Positions 26,661 to 35,260 of a stretch of 64,000 bases of DNA are shown here, in pieces (position 1 is the first letter of the stretch; each line of letters begins with the position of its first letter). The stretch covers positions 2,356,001 to 2,420,000 of the forward strand of contig NZ_PJMW01000002.1 in NCBI RefSeq assembly GCF_002846365.1, written 5' to 3'. The notes below the pieces were generated by a model. That model had not been told where the DNA came from. It searched no databases and worked only from the letters and a program-made list of their open reading frames with translations. The translations under genes were made by a program, and so were the position numbers. This stretch comes from Nocardia fluminea (lineage in GTDB: Bacteria; Actinomycetota; Actinomycetes; Mycobacteriales; Mycobacteriaceae).

Positions 26661-28328
26661 ATGGCCTACGTCATCACGCAGCGTTGTTGCAACGACGCCA
26701 GCTGCGTCACCGAATGCCCGGTCGACTGCATCCGCCCGACCCCGGATCAGCCGGAGTTCGCCACGGCGGAGATGTTGTACATCGACCCTGACACCTGCAT
26801 CGACTGCGGTGCCTGCGTTGACGCATGTCCGGTGGACGCGATCTTCTCCGAGGACGACCTGCTCGCCTCGCTGTCCAGGTACCGCGAGATCAACGCAGCC
26901 TACTTCCAGCGTCATCCCCTCGAGTCGAACTTCGACCCGTTGAGCACGCCGACCCGTCCGCCCAAGAACTTGGGCACATTACGGGTCGCGATCGTCGGCG
27001 CGGGCCCCGCGGCCTGCTACGCCGCCGACGAACTGCTGCGGCGCAGCGATGTCGAGGTCGAGATGTTCGACCGGCTGCCGACCCCGTGGGGCCTGGTACG
27101 CGCGGGCGTGGCACCCGATCACGCGGGCACCAAGGGCGTCGCCGAGATGTTCGAGTCGGCGTTCCGTCGCGACACGCTGCAGTACTACCTCAATGTCGAG
27201 GTCGGTGAGCACATCGATCACCAGGAGCTGCTCGACCATCACCACGCGGTGATCTACGCCGTCGGCGCCTCGAGCGACCGCTCGCTCGACATCCCCGGCG
27301 AGGATCTGCCCGGCAGTCACTCGGCCACCGAGTTCGTGGCCTGGTACAACGGCCACCCCGACTTCGCCGAGCGGGAGTTCGACCTGTCCGGCGAGCGCGC
27401 GGTGATCGTCGGCAACGGCAACGTCGCCCTCGATGTGGCGCGCGTGCTCACCGGCGACCCGGACGAGCTGGCCAAGACCGACATCGCCGACCACGCGCTG
27501 GACGCGCTGCGCCGCAGCAACATTCGCGAGGTCGTGATCCTCGGGCGCCGTGGTCCGCTGCAAGCGGCCTACAGCTCGCCGGAGTTCCTGGCGCTCACAC
27601 ACCGCAAGGGCGTCGACGTGATCGTCGATCCCGCCGATGTCGAGCTCGACCCGCACAGCCGCGCGTTGCTCGACGATCCGAACATCGAGCCGTCGTTGCG
27701 CTTGAAGTACGAGCTCGCGCAGGAATATTCGACGGCGCAGCCCGACCTGTCGAACAAGCGGATCGTCTTCCGCTACCTCACCGCGCCGACCGCCGTGCAC
27801 GGCACCGACGCGGTCACCGCGATCGAGTTCGCGCACAACGAATTGTCCGAGGAGAACGGGCAATTGGTGGCCACTGCCACCGACCGCACCGAGACCCTCG
27901 AGACCGGCCTGGTGTTGCGCGCGATCGGCTACCGCGGCGAACCCGTCGCCGGCCTGCCCTTCGACGAGCGCCGCGGCACCGTGCCGAGCGAGCACGGCCG
28001 GGTCATCGACGCGGCCGAGCCCGTCCCCGGCGTCTACGTCTCCGGCTGGATCAAGCGCGGCCCGCGCGGGGTGATCGGCTCCAACCGGATCGACGCCGAG
28101 GAAACCGTCGAAGCGGTGATCGCCGACTTCATGGCGGGCAAACTCACCGCGCCGACCGGCGACCGGGCCGCACTGCGCGCACTGCTCGCACAGCGCCAGC
28201 CCGATCTGGTCGACCGCAAGGGCTGGAAGACCATCGACCAGGCCGAGAAGACCGCGGGCAAGGCGGCAGGCAGGCCGCGAGTCAAGTTCACCACCCGCGC
28301 CGACCTGCTCAAAGCAGCCAAGGGCTAG
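26661..28328 (+). CDS. fprB: Ferredoxin/ferredoxin-NADP+ reductase fusion (FprB)
   Basis: The 555-aa protein is a natural fusion. Residues 1-107 form a seven-iron-type ferredoxin (CCNDASCVTECPVDC and CIDCGACVDACPVDAI). Residues about 108-470 form an adrenodoxin-reductase-like FNR with the FAD motif VAIVGAGPAACYAADELL, PWGLVRAGVAPDH, and the NADP motif VIVGNGNVALDVARVL followed by VVILGRRGPLQAAYSSPE. FprB-type enzymes of mycobacteria transfer electrons from NADPH to internal or external iron-sulfur proteins, including P450 partners. The Lys-rich C-terminus is typical. It is monocistronic, divergent from the SixA gene. Confidence 0.95.
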   Translation: MAYVITQRCCNDASCVTECPVDCIRPTPDQPEFATAEMLYIDPDTCIDCGACVDACPVDAIFSEDDLLASLSRYREINAAYFQRHPLESNFDPLSTPTRPPKNLGTLRVAIVGAGPAACYAADELLRRSDVEVEMFDRLPTPWGLVRAGVAPDHAGTKGVAEMFESAFRRDTLQYYLNVEVGEHIDHQELLDHHHAVIYAVGASSDRSLDIPGEDLPGSHSATEFVAWYNGHPDFAEREFDLSGERAVIVGNGNVALDVARVLTGDPDELAKTDIADHALDALRRSNIREVVILGRRGPLQAAYSSPEFLALTHRKGVDVIVDPADVELDPHSRALLDDPNIEPSLRLKYELAQEYSTAQPDLSNKRIVFRYLTAPTAVHGTDAVTAIEFAHNELSEENGQLVATATDRTETLETGLVLRAIGYRGEPVAGLPFDERRGTVPSEHGRVIDAAEPVPGVYVSGWIKRGPRGVIGSNRIDAEETVEAVIADFMAGKLTAPTGDRAALRALLAQRQPDLVDRKGWKTIDQAEKTAGKAAGRPRVKFTTRADLLKAAKG

Positions 28329-28348
28329 GCGCAGCTCCGGCAGGGGGT

Positions 28349-28376
28349 CCGCCGCCCGTGCCGACACGGGCGGCGG
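28349..28376. terminator. Strong stem-loop downstream of fprB
   Basis: CCGCCGCCCGTG (28349-28360), CCGA loop, CACGGGCGGCGG (28365-28376): 12 perfect base pairs, 20 nt after the fprB stop. No T-run follows. Confidence 0.6.
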
Positions 28377-28381
28377 CAGCC

Positions 28382-28496
28382 GCCGAGAGCACGGCCGAAG
28401 GCCGGTTCTCGGCGCGCCTCCGCCGATGGACTGACCGAAGGGCGCGACGAAGGAGTGCCCGTAGGGAGGGAAGAGGCGGAGTTCAGCGCCGAGAAC
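28382..28496. repeat. Nested, mutually exclusive inverted repeats in the fprB/thioesterase convergent gap
   Basis: GCCGAGA (28382-28388) can pair with TCTCGGC (28407-28413). Alternatively GTTCTCGGCGC (28405-28415) plus CTCCGCC (28418-28424) can pair with GGCGGAG (28475-28481) plus GCGCCGAGAAC (28486-28496). The element looks like a dispersed extragenic palindrome or a bidirectional termination structure. Confidence 0.55.
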
Positions 28497-28517
28497 ACGC
28501 GGCGCCAGCCGCCAAAA

Positions 28518-29288
28518 TTACGGCAGCGGCATGATCCGGACGACCGTCGTGGTGACGCCGCCGACCACGAACCACAGGCGCAGCACCATCTGCCCGGTCC
28601 GGTCGCCCGGTTCGTGGCGGGCGCGCACGGTGATGTGTTCGCGGGCCAGCACCGGCGCCACATACTCGATCACGGCGCGGTGCGGTCCGGCGACCAGCTT
28701 CGGGAAGTCGACCAGGAACTGTTCGACGGCCTGCCAGTAGCAGGCGTTGTTGACGTGGTTGTACTGGTCGATGTCGGTCGCCCGCACCGGGAACGGCAGG
28801 TCGGCGTCGGATTCGCGCGGCGCCGGATCGGTGAGATAGGGCCGCCAGCGCAGGCGGTGCTCGTCGGTGGAACGGGCCAGGTAGGCCAGGCCGTCGTCGC
28901 TGATCCGGGCGGGCAGATTGCTCGACTCGCTGAGGTTGATCCAGAATCCCTCGGTCTCGATCAACCCGCCGCGTTCGCTGGTGATCCGCGTGCGCATGTT
29001 CGTCCACCGGGTGGACATCGACGAACACCAGCGCTCGAGATGCACGTGATCGGGCCATACGACCGGGCGGATCACGTCGATGACGGTGCGGCGCACGATC
29101 CAGGTGGGGTCGGTGAGGTGCAGCGCCGTCTGATTGAGTTCGTCCCAGGCGATATCGGACAGGTAGCGCGCTACGGCGTCGAGGCGCAGTCGCCGATAAG
29201 GATCCACGTCGCCGGCCCGGACGGGCCACGCCGTGGCGAAACCCGTGCCCTCCTCGGGAAGCGGGGCCAGTGGCTGATCGAGTGACAC
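28518..29288 (-). CDS. Acyl-[acyl-carrier-protein] thioesterase family (double hot-dog)
   Basis: The 256-aa protein contains two hot-dog repeats, like plant FatA/FatB and bacterial acyl-ACP thioesterases. The first starts FATAWPVRAGDVDPYRRLRLDAVARYLSDIAWDELN. The second contains VRATDIDQYNHVNNACYWQAVEQFL, where the NxHVNN motif holds the catalytic Asn/His. The chosen start is ATG 29288. It probably releases fatty acids from ACP in the cytosol. It is convergent with fprB and faces the kinase gene divergently. Confidence 0.87.
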   Translation of the reverse strand: MSLDQPLAPLPEEGTGFATAWPVRAGDVDPYRRLRLDAVARYLSDIAWDELNQTALHLTDPTWIVRRTVIDVIRPVVWPDHVHLERWCSSMSTRWTNMRTRITSERGGLIETEGFWINLSESSNLPARISDDGLAYLARSTDEHRLRWRPYLTDPAPRESDADLPFPVRATDIDQYNHVNNACYWQAVEQFLVDFPKLVAGPHRAVIEYVAPVLAREHITVRARHEPGDRTGQMVLRLWFVVGGVTTTVVRIMPLP

Positions 29289-29439
29289 GTGTGCTCCTTG
29301 CGCGGCACACGAGTGCGCCGCGACTTCTTGCGTAGTTCTGTAGACGACTTTACGGGTCGCAGATCACACCCTCACGCCGAGTCGGGACTAGCGGTAACAG
29401 GTGCGGGTCACCAAGGCCGTAGCGGCGGCGTTGTCCTAA

Positions 29440-29469
29440 ATGACAGACCTGTCCGCGCCCAGGTAGCCT
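29440..29469 (+). promoter_or_regulatory. Promoter of the kinase gene (leaderless)
   Basis: ATGACA (29440-29445), an 18-nt spacer and TAGCCT (29464-29469) place the transcription start on ATG 29476. No Shine-Dalgarno sequence is present. Confidence 0.55.
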
Positions 29470-29475
29470 GCTCTA

Positions 29476-31509
29476 ATGGCCGGCGGAGCGATGGCGGGCT
29501 CGATGTTCGGGCGCTATGAAATTCGCAGACTTCTCGGAGTCGGCGGTATGGGGGAGGTCTACGAGGCATACGACACTTCGAAGAATCGTGTCGTCGCCCT
29601 CAAGATGCTCAACCGTGAACTCGCCGGTGACCCCACCTTCGTGCAGCGTTTCCGCCGCGAATCGCACGCCATGGCGAGCGTGCAGGAACCGCACGTCATA
29701 CCGGTGCACGACTGGGGCGAGGTCGACGGTGTGCTCTATATCGACATGCGCCTGGTCAAGGGGGTCGATCTCAAGGAGCGTCTGCAGCAGTACGGCAGGC
29801 TCACGCCCGTCGAAGCGGTGCAGGTGGTCGAGCAGATCGCGTTCGCGCTCGATGCCGCGCACGAGGTCGGCCTGGTCCATCGGGACGTGAAACCGGCCAA
29901 CATCCTGCTCACCGGCAATCTGTTCGCCTACCTGGTCGACTTCGGCATCGCGCACGCCGCCACCGACCCGCAGCTCACCAGCGCGGGCAGCGCGGTGGGC
30001 TCGATGGCCTATATGGCGCCGGAGCGGTTCGAGAGTGTGCCGATGTCGCCGTCGGTGGACACCTACGCGCTCACCTGTGTTCTCTACGAGTGCCTGGTCG
30101 GCCGGGTGCCGTTCCCGGTGAACAGCCTCGCGGGCGCGATCGGCTCACATCAGATGGCGCCCGCCCCCCGGCCCAGCGCCGCCGACTCCTCGCTGGCCAC
30201 CTTCGACGCGGTCATCGAGCGGGGCATGGCCAAGCGCCCCGACCAGCGTTACGCGACCCCGGTCGACCTGGCCCGTGCTGCCAAAGCCGCTTTGATCCAG
30301 GCCGAACGCTCGACTCCCGCAACGGTATCCGGCCCGCGCATCGAGATCACCGGCCCGCAGACACCGCCGCACCGGCCGGACGATCCTGGCGCCCCGCCGA
30401 CAACCCGTGGCTCGGCCGTCGTCCCCGCCGACTCGCCATCGGCTCGTGACTCTGCGGCCCTGTCGCCCGACTCGCACTCGCCCCCTACCCGGGATTCGGC
30501 GGCCTTCTCACCTGACGCGCACTCGCCCCCGACTCGGGATTCCGCGGCCCTGTCGCCCGACTCGCGTTCACCCGCTACCCGAAATTCCGCCGCGCTGTCC
30601 CGTGATTCGCAGTCGCCCCCGACGGTCCACGGCTCGGCGGCCTATTCCGCCGACTCGCTGTCGCCGCCGACCGCCAAGGGCCCGTTGCCCCAGTCGCCAC
30701 GGCCGGCGACCGGCGCCCCGACCACTCGGGTCACTGGCCCGCAAGCCGCCGGACCGTATGCGACGCGCCGCGTGACCGGTCCGCAGTCCGCCGAACCGCA
30801 GCCGACGCGCCGCGTGACCGGACCCCAACCCGCGGGCGCGTATCCGGCGGCGGGGTACGAGGCCACGGTCCTGCGCGCGTCACCCGCGGTGACCGGTCCC
30901 GGCCGGGGGAGCTATACCCATCCGTCGGCGCCGCTACCGATTCCCCCGCAACGCAATTCGGCGACGCCGGTGCTGGCCGGTGCGCTGGGTTCGCTGATCG
31001 TGTTGGCGGCGGTCGGTATCGGGGTGTGGTTCATGATGACCGTCGACGACCGCCGCGATGTGGCCGTCCCGCCACCGCCCGCCTCCGGCGTCGTGGATCC
31101 GTCCGTGATCGAGACGGTGAGCCAGACGGTCCCCACGACAGCGCCGTGGCCGACGATGACCACCGTCCCCCCACTGCAATCGACCGTCTCCGGCGCCGAC
31201 GGCCAGGGCTTCCTGTCAGCGGGTCCGCGGTGCAACGACAACGACGCCGCGATGTCCATCGCGCGCACCACCAGATCGCGTGTCGTCATCTGTCACACCG
31301 GCGACCAGCGGTACTACTACAAGGGTGTACGAGCCAGCGACGGCGCCGGGATCGAACTCGACGATCCGGTACCCAACGGCGACGGCGCGTACACCGTGAC
31401 CAATCCGGTCGACGGCACCCAGTACCAGCTCAATTCCTCCGGTCTGACGATCATCAAGGCCGGTTCGGTGCTCGCCAGCGAGCCGGTGACCGAGTTCGCC
31501 CATCGTTGA
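29476..31509 (+). CDS. Receptor-type serine/threonine protein kinase (PASTA-less, Pkn family)
   Basis: The 677-aa membrane kinase has a full Hanks domain (about 14-275). The Gly loop is LLGVGGMGEVYEAYD, the ATP Lys is Lys43, the catalytic Asp is Asp137 in HRDVKPANILL, and the Mg Asp is Asp155 in VDFGIAH; APE reads MAPERFES. HRD makes it an RD kinase, activated by activation-loop phosphorylation. A long Pro/Ser/Thr-rich linker (about 285-495) with tandem repeats precedes one TM helix (about 499-521: VLAGALGSLIVLAAVGIG). An extracytoplasmic domain of about 155 aa with two Cys follows. No PASTA repeats are seen. ATG 29476 is supported by the leaderless promoter. Confidence 0.93.
   Translation: MAGGAMAGSMFGRYEIRRLLGVGGMGEVYEAYDTSKNRVVALKMLNRELAGDPTFVQRFRRESHAMASVQEPHVIPVHDWGEVDGVLYIDMRLVKGVDLKERLQQYGRLTPVEAVQVVEQIAFALDAAHEVGLVHRDVKPANILLTGNLFAYLVDFGIAHAATDPQLTSAGSAVGSMAYMAPERFESVPMSPSVDTYALTCVLYECLVGRVPFPVNSLAGAIGSHQMAPAPRPSAADSSLATFDAVIERGMAKRPDQRYATPVDLARAAKAALIQAERSTPATVSGPRIEITGPQTPPHRPDDPGAPPTTRGSAVVPADSPSARDSAALSPDSHSPPTRDSAAFSPDAHSPPTRDSAALSPDSRSPATRNSAALSRDSQSPPTVHGSAAYSADSLSPPTAKGPLPQSPRPATGAPTTRVTGPQAAGPYATRRVTGPQSAEPQPTRRVTGPQPAGAYPAAGYEATVLRASPAVTGPGRGSYTHPSAPLPIPPQRNSATPVLAGALGSLIVLAAVGIGVWFMMTVDDRRDVAVPPPPASGVVDPSVIETVSQTVPTTAPWPTMTTVPPLQSTVSGADGQGFLSAGPRCNDNDAAMSIARTTRSRVVICHTGDQRYYYKGVRASDGAGIELDDPVPNGDGAYTVTNPVDGTQYQLNSSGLTIIKAGSVLASEPVTEFAHR
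30445..30672 (+). repeat. Degenerate 45-nt tandem repeat in the kinase linker
   Basis: Five copies encode a 15-16-residue unit of the form RDSAALSPDSHSPPT, RDSAAFSPDAHSPPT, RDSAALSPDSRSPAT and variants. A second set of RVTGPQ units follows (about 30727-30835). The units are rich in Ser/Thr-Pro and are plausible phosphorylation or length-variable linker sequence. Confidence 0.85.
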
Positions 31510-31562
31510 TCCCGCCGCCGGGTTATGTTCGCGGGTGAATGTCATCGAGAGAGGTGTCGAAA

Positions 31563-32537
31563 ATGCGCGCAGCCCAGGTCGGCAAGTTGGACGGACCGTC
31601 GGCGATCGAGATCGTCGATCTGCCCGAGCCGGTGGCCTATCCGGGCGGTGTACTGATCGACGTGCACGCCGCGGGCATCGCCTTTCCCGATGTGCTGATG
31701 ACGCGCGGGCTCTACCAGATGAAGCCGGGCCTGCCGTTCGTCGTCGGCGGCGAGGTGGCCGGGGTGGTGCGCGAGGCGCCGGAGGGTTCGTCGCTGCGCC
31801 CCGGTGACCGGGTCGCCGCGCTGACCATGCTCGGCAACGGTGTCGCCGAGGTGGCGGTCTCGCCGGAACACGCCGTGTTCGCCCTGCCGGACAACATCTC
31901 GCTCGAAGCGGGCGCGGGCGTGCTGTTCAACGACCTCACCGTGCACTTCTGCCTGACCCAGCGCGGCAGGCTCGCCGAGGGCGAGACGGTGCTGGTGCAC
32001 GGCGCGGCGGGTGGCGTGGGTACCTCCACGCTGCGGATGGCCAAGGCCCTCGGCGCGGGCCGGGTGATCGCGGTGGTGAGCACCGAGTCCAAAGCCCAGG
32101 TGGCCAAGGCCAACGGCGCCACCGACGTGGTGCTGGCCGAAGGCTGGCTCGCCGCGGTGAAAGAACTGACCGAGGGTCGCGGTGTGGACATCGTCCTCGA
32201 CCCGGTCGGTGGCGACCGCTTCACCGACAGCGTCCGGTCCCTGGCGGGCGGCGGCCGGCTGCTGGTCGTCGGTTTCACCGCGGGGGAGATCCCGACGGTG
32301 AAGGTGAACCGTCTGCTGCTCAAGAACGTCGAGGTCGTCGGCGCGGCCTGGGGCGAATGGGTGATGAGCCACCCCACCTACCTGGCCGAACAGTGGGCCG
32401 AGATCGCGCCGCTGCTGGCCTCCGGTGCGATCGCCGCTCCCGACCCGGTGCTGTACCCGCTCGACAAGACCGCGGAAGCCGTTGCGGCACTGGACAACCG
32501 GACCGCCACCGGCAAGGTGGTCGTGCGGCTGCGCTGA
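31563..32537 (+). CDS. NADPH:quinone oxidoreductase (zinc-free MDR family)
   Basis: The 324-aa medium-chain dehydrogenase/reductase has a GroES-like N-terminal half (MRAAQVGKLDGPSAIEIVDLPEP, AGIAFPDVLMTRGLYQMKP). The nucleotide fold carries VLVHGAAGGVGTSTLRMAKALGAGRVIAVVS. The zinc-binding Cys/His set of alcohol dehydrogenases is absent, placing it with quinone oxidoreductases and enoyl reductases. ATG 31563 has GAGAGG nearby; the upstream in-frame ATG 31539 is less suitable. It follows the kinase gene by 53 nt and may be co-transcribed. Confidence 0.9.
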   Translation: MRAAQVGKLDGPSAIEIVDLPEPVAYPGGVLIDVHAAGIAFPDVLMTRGLYQMKPGLPFVVGGEVAGVVREAPEGSSLRPGDRVAALTMLGNGVAEVAVSPEHAVFALPDNISLEAGAGVLFNDLTVHFCLTQRGRLAEGETVLVHGAAGGVGTSTLRMAKALGAGRVIAVVSTESKAQVAKANGATDVVLAEGWLAAVKELTEGRGVDIVLDPVGGDRFTDSVRSLAGGGRLLVVGFTAGEIPTVKVNRLLLKNVEVVGAAWGEWVMSHPTYLAEQWAEIAPLLASGAIAAPDPVLYPLDKTAEAVAALDNRTATGKVVVRLR

Positions 32538-32603
32538 CCGCGTCGACTGTCACCGGTCGGCGGTAGTGTCGGCGGATCATCTCGGGTCGACGAAGGAAAC
32601 CGA

Positions 32604-33716
32604 ATGCGGCTGTCGAACAGAACGCTCAACCGGACGTTGCTGGCCCGGCAGCATCTGCTGGAGCGCTCGACGCTGACCACCCACCAGATGTGTGAGCACC
32701 TGGTCGGCTTGCAGGCCCAGGACGTACCGCCGCCGTTCATCGGATTGTGGAGCCGGATAGCCGATTTCGATCCGGCGACGGTATCGAAGGGTCTCGATGA
32801 CCGGTCGCTGGTGCGGATCACCTTGATGCGCGGCACGATTCATCTCGTCACGCCGATCGACGCGTTGCGGATCGCGCCGCACATTCAGCCCGAGCTCGAG
32901 AAGGCCCCGTTCCGGAAGGGTTTCAACTACGGCGCGATGGTCGGGCTCGACCCCGACGAGGTGCGCGCGCACGGCGAGGCGGCGCTCGGTGACGAGCCGA
33001 AGCCGGCTGCCGACCTGCGCGCCGAAGCCGCCCGCCGCTACCCCGACCGCGACGCCGGGGCGGTCCTGCAGACGTGGCTGTACCAGCTCCCGGTCCTGCA
33101 AACACCGCCGCGCGGCCGCTGGGGCGACAACAGCCGCCCGGTCTGGTCGCGCGTTCAGCCCTGGCTGGGCGCACCATTGGACCCGACCTACCCGGTGTCG
33201 GAGCTGATCCTGCGCTACCTGCGCGCTTTCGGTCCGGCGAGCACGATGGACATGCAGGCCTGGTCACGCCTGCCCGCCATGAAGAAGGCCGTCGCCGAAC
33301 TCGGTGATCGGGTCCGCACCTACACCGACGCCCGCGGCCGCACGCTCTACGACGCGGCCGACCTCGAACTCGCCGATCCGGACCTGCCCGCGCCCGTCCG
33401 GCTGCTCGGCTGGTACGACAACGCGCTGCTGTCCCACCAGGACCGCGCGCGGATCACCGGCGACGACAACCCGCCGACCCTGCGCGCCTTCGCCACCAAT
33501 GTCTCACCGATCCTGATCGACGGCTTCGCGGCCGGGGTGTACAAGGTCTTCGTCAAGGCCGGGACCGCGCGCCTGCGGATCAGTCCGGCCCGGCCGTGGA
33601 CGAAAACCGAAGCGGCGCAGGTGGAGGCGGAAGCGAGTGCCCTGCTCGCTTTCCTCGAAGCCGAATCCGAACCCGTCGTCGAGATCCTCGAACCCGGCGC
33701 CGACCTTCGCCCGTGA
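32604..33716 (+). CDS. Winged-helix DNA-binding domain protein (AlkZ/YcaQ superfamily)
   Basis: The 370-aa protein has the HTH_42/AlkZ-like layout: LNRTLLARQHLLERS, HLVGLQAQDVPPPFIGLWSRI, LVRITLMRGTIHLVTPIDAL, and a C-terminal winged-helix part with VRLLGWYDNALLSHQDRARI. AlkZ relatives are DNA glycosylases that unhook alkylated or crosslinked bases, and QxQ-type residues supply catalysis; here LQAQD lies at the matching place. Many actinobacterial members are uncharacterised. AAGGAA precedes the ATG. It stands alone. Confidence 0.82.
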   Translation: MRLSNRTLNRTLLARQHLLERSTLTTHQMCEHLVGLQAQDVPPPFIGLWSRIADFDPATVSKGLDDRSLVRITLMRGTIHLVTPIDALRIAPHIQPELEKAPFRKGFNYGAMVGLDPDEVRAHGEAALGDEPKPAADLRAEAARRYPDRDAGAVLQTWLYQLPVLQTPPRGRWGDNSRPVWSRVQPWLGAPLDPTYPVSELILRYLRAFGPASTMDMQAWSRLPAMKKAVAELGDRVRTYTDARGRTLYDAADLELADPDLPAPVRLLGWYDNALLSHQDRARITGDDNPPTLRAFATNVSPILIDGFAAGVYKVFVKAGTARLRISPARPWTKTEAAQVEAEASALLAFLEAESEPVVEILEPGADLRP

Positions 33717-33843
33717 CATCGCTTTAACGTCGAGGCAACAACCGCTTCCTATGGTCGTCCCCACGACGTTCATGGCTGCAACGGACGACGTGCTCCGCTG
33801 AATCCGGCGAGCGAACCAGCCGCATCCCGAAAGAGGTGCGCGC

Positions 33844-35157
33844 ATGGAATCTGTTGCGTCCGTAGTCATTACCGATGTCACCGTCTATACCGAGCAGGGC
33901 TGGGCGCCCGGCGAGGTCGTGCTCGAAGACGGTGTGGTCAGCGCCGTCGGCGTCGCGCCCGAACATGCGGATCTGCCCCGTTTCGACGGTGGCGGTGGTT
34001 ACCTGCTGCCGGGCTTCGTCAATACGCACACTCACCTACAGCAGGCAGTGCTGCGCGGCGCAGGCGAGGGCCTGCCGCTGCTGGAATGGCTGCGCTGCGT
34101 CGGCGAACACACCGTGGCCGCCACCCCGGAACAGACCTACCTCTCGGCGCTGGCAGGTGGCCTCGAGCTGCTGCGCAGCGGCGTCACGACGGTGGTCGAA
34201 CACATGTGGCCGAGCCCGTCCGACGAGATCCACCAGGCGATGATCCGCGCGCTGCGAGAGCTGGGCATCCGTGTGGTTCTCGGTCGCGGCATCGCCGACC
34301 GTGCCGACATCACCCGCAAATGGGGCCTCGACCCGCGCCTCCTGCAACCGCTCGACGAGGCGCTCGCCCACGTCGACGAACTCGACAAGCAACTCGTCGG
34401 CACCCGCATCACCACCGCCCTCGCCGTCCCCAACCCGCGCTGCCTCACCCCCGACGGTATGGCGGCCGCCCGCGAGTACGCGCAGGCCACCGGCAAAACG
34501 GTGTCGATACATGTTCTCGAGACCACCACCGACGACGACATGTGCCGATTGCATGCACATGCCACGGCGGTCGACTACCTCGACGCGAGCGGTTTCCTCT
34601 GGGACCGCACCCTCGCCGTGCACTGCGTCAACCTCGACGGCCACGGCCGCGAGGTCTTCGCCGAGCGCGGTGTCGCCGTCTCCTACAACCCGCTCTCGAA
34701 TATGCGCCTCGGCAGTGGCGTTTCCCCGGTACCGGAAATGCTGGCCGCGGGCATCGATGTCACGCTCGGCGTCGACGGTGCCGCGAGCAACGACACCCAG
34801 GACATGCTGCTCGCCCTGCGTATCGGCGCGTACCTGCAGCGTGCTGCCCACAAGAAGGCCGACCTGCTCGGCTTCGAGCAGATGCTGCGAATGGCGACCG
34901 GTGCCGCCGGTCGCGTTTTGGGCCGCCCCTCGCACACCGGCATCGCGGTGGGCGACCGCGCCGACCTCACCCTGGTGCGCTTCGACCGCGACTTCGCCTG
35001 CCTGCCGGTGCGCGACCCCGGCGCCACCCTGCTCACCGCCGCGTCGCCGCGGGTGATCGACACCGTCTGGGTCGACGGCGAGCCCGTGATCCGCGACGGG
35101 GTCAGCACCCGCGTCGACCATCAGGATCTCGCGCAGCGTCTGATCCGCATGCGATGA
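33844..35157 (+). CDS. Amidohydrolase of the TrzN/AtzA/SsnA (aminohydrolase) group
   Basis: The 437-aa metallo-enzyme has the subtype III amidohydrolase pattern. The HxH motif is NTHTHLQQAVLRGAGE (about 61-63), with His in SIHVLE (about 222), His in AVHCVN (about 260), and metal Asp in LGVDGAASND (about 311). C-terminal VDGEPVIRDG is typical. Such enzymes deaminate or dechlorinate N-heterocycles (guanine, 8-oxoguanine, s-triazines, methylthioadenosine). It opens a cluster with an ABC importer and an oxygenase, suggesting catabolism of an imported N-heterocycle. The actual substrate is unknown. Confidence 0.88.
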   Translation: MESVASVVITDVTVYTEQGWAPGEVVLEDGVVSAVGVAPEHADLPRFDGGGGYLLPGFVNTHTHLQQAVLRGAGEGLPLLEWLRCVGEHTVAATPEQTYLSALAGGLELLRSGVTTVVEHMWPSPSDEIHQAMIRALRELGIRVVLGRGIADRADITRKWGLDPRLLQPLDEALAHVDELDKQLVGTRITTALAVPNPRCLTPDGMAAAREYAQATGKTVSIHVLETTTDDDMCRLHAHATAVDYLDASGFLWDRTLAVHCVNLDGHGREVFAERGVAVSYNPLSNMRLGSGVSPVPEMLAAGIDVTLGVDGAASNDTQDMLLALRIGAYLQRAAHKKADLLGFEQMLRMATGAAGRVLGRPSHTGIAVGDRADLTLVRFDRDFACLPVRDPGATLLTAASPRVIDTVWVDGEPVIRDGVSTRVDHQDLAQRLIRMR

Positions 35158-35194
35158 CTGTTAATCCATCCGAAACCAACGACTCATTGCATGT

Positions 35195-35217
35195 AATCAG
35201 ACTAGAAGAAACTGATT
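35195..35217. promoter_or_regulatory. Candidate operator ahead of the ABC transporter operon
   Basis: The AT-rich 103-nt gap before the ATPase gene contains AATCAG (35195-35200) and its exact reverse complement CTGATT (35212-35217), 11 nt apart. This is suitable for the cluster's GntR regulator (39191). Confidence 0.4.
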
Positions 35218-35260
35218 TGAACACACGGTTGCACGCAATGCCGACATACCGCAGGAGAAG

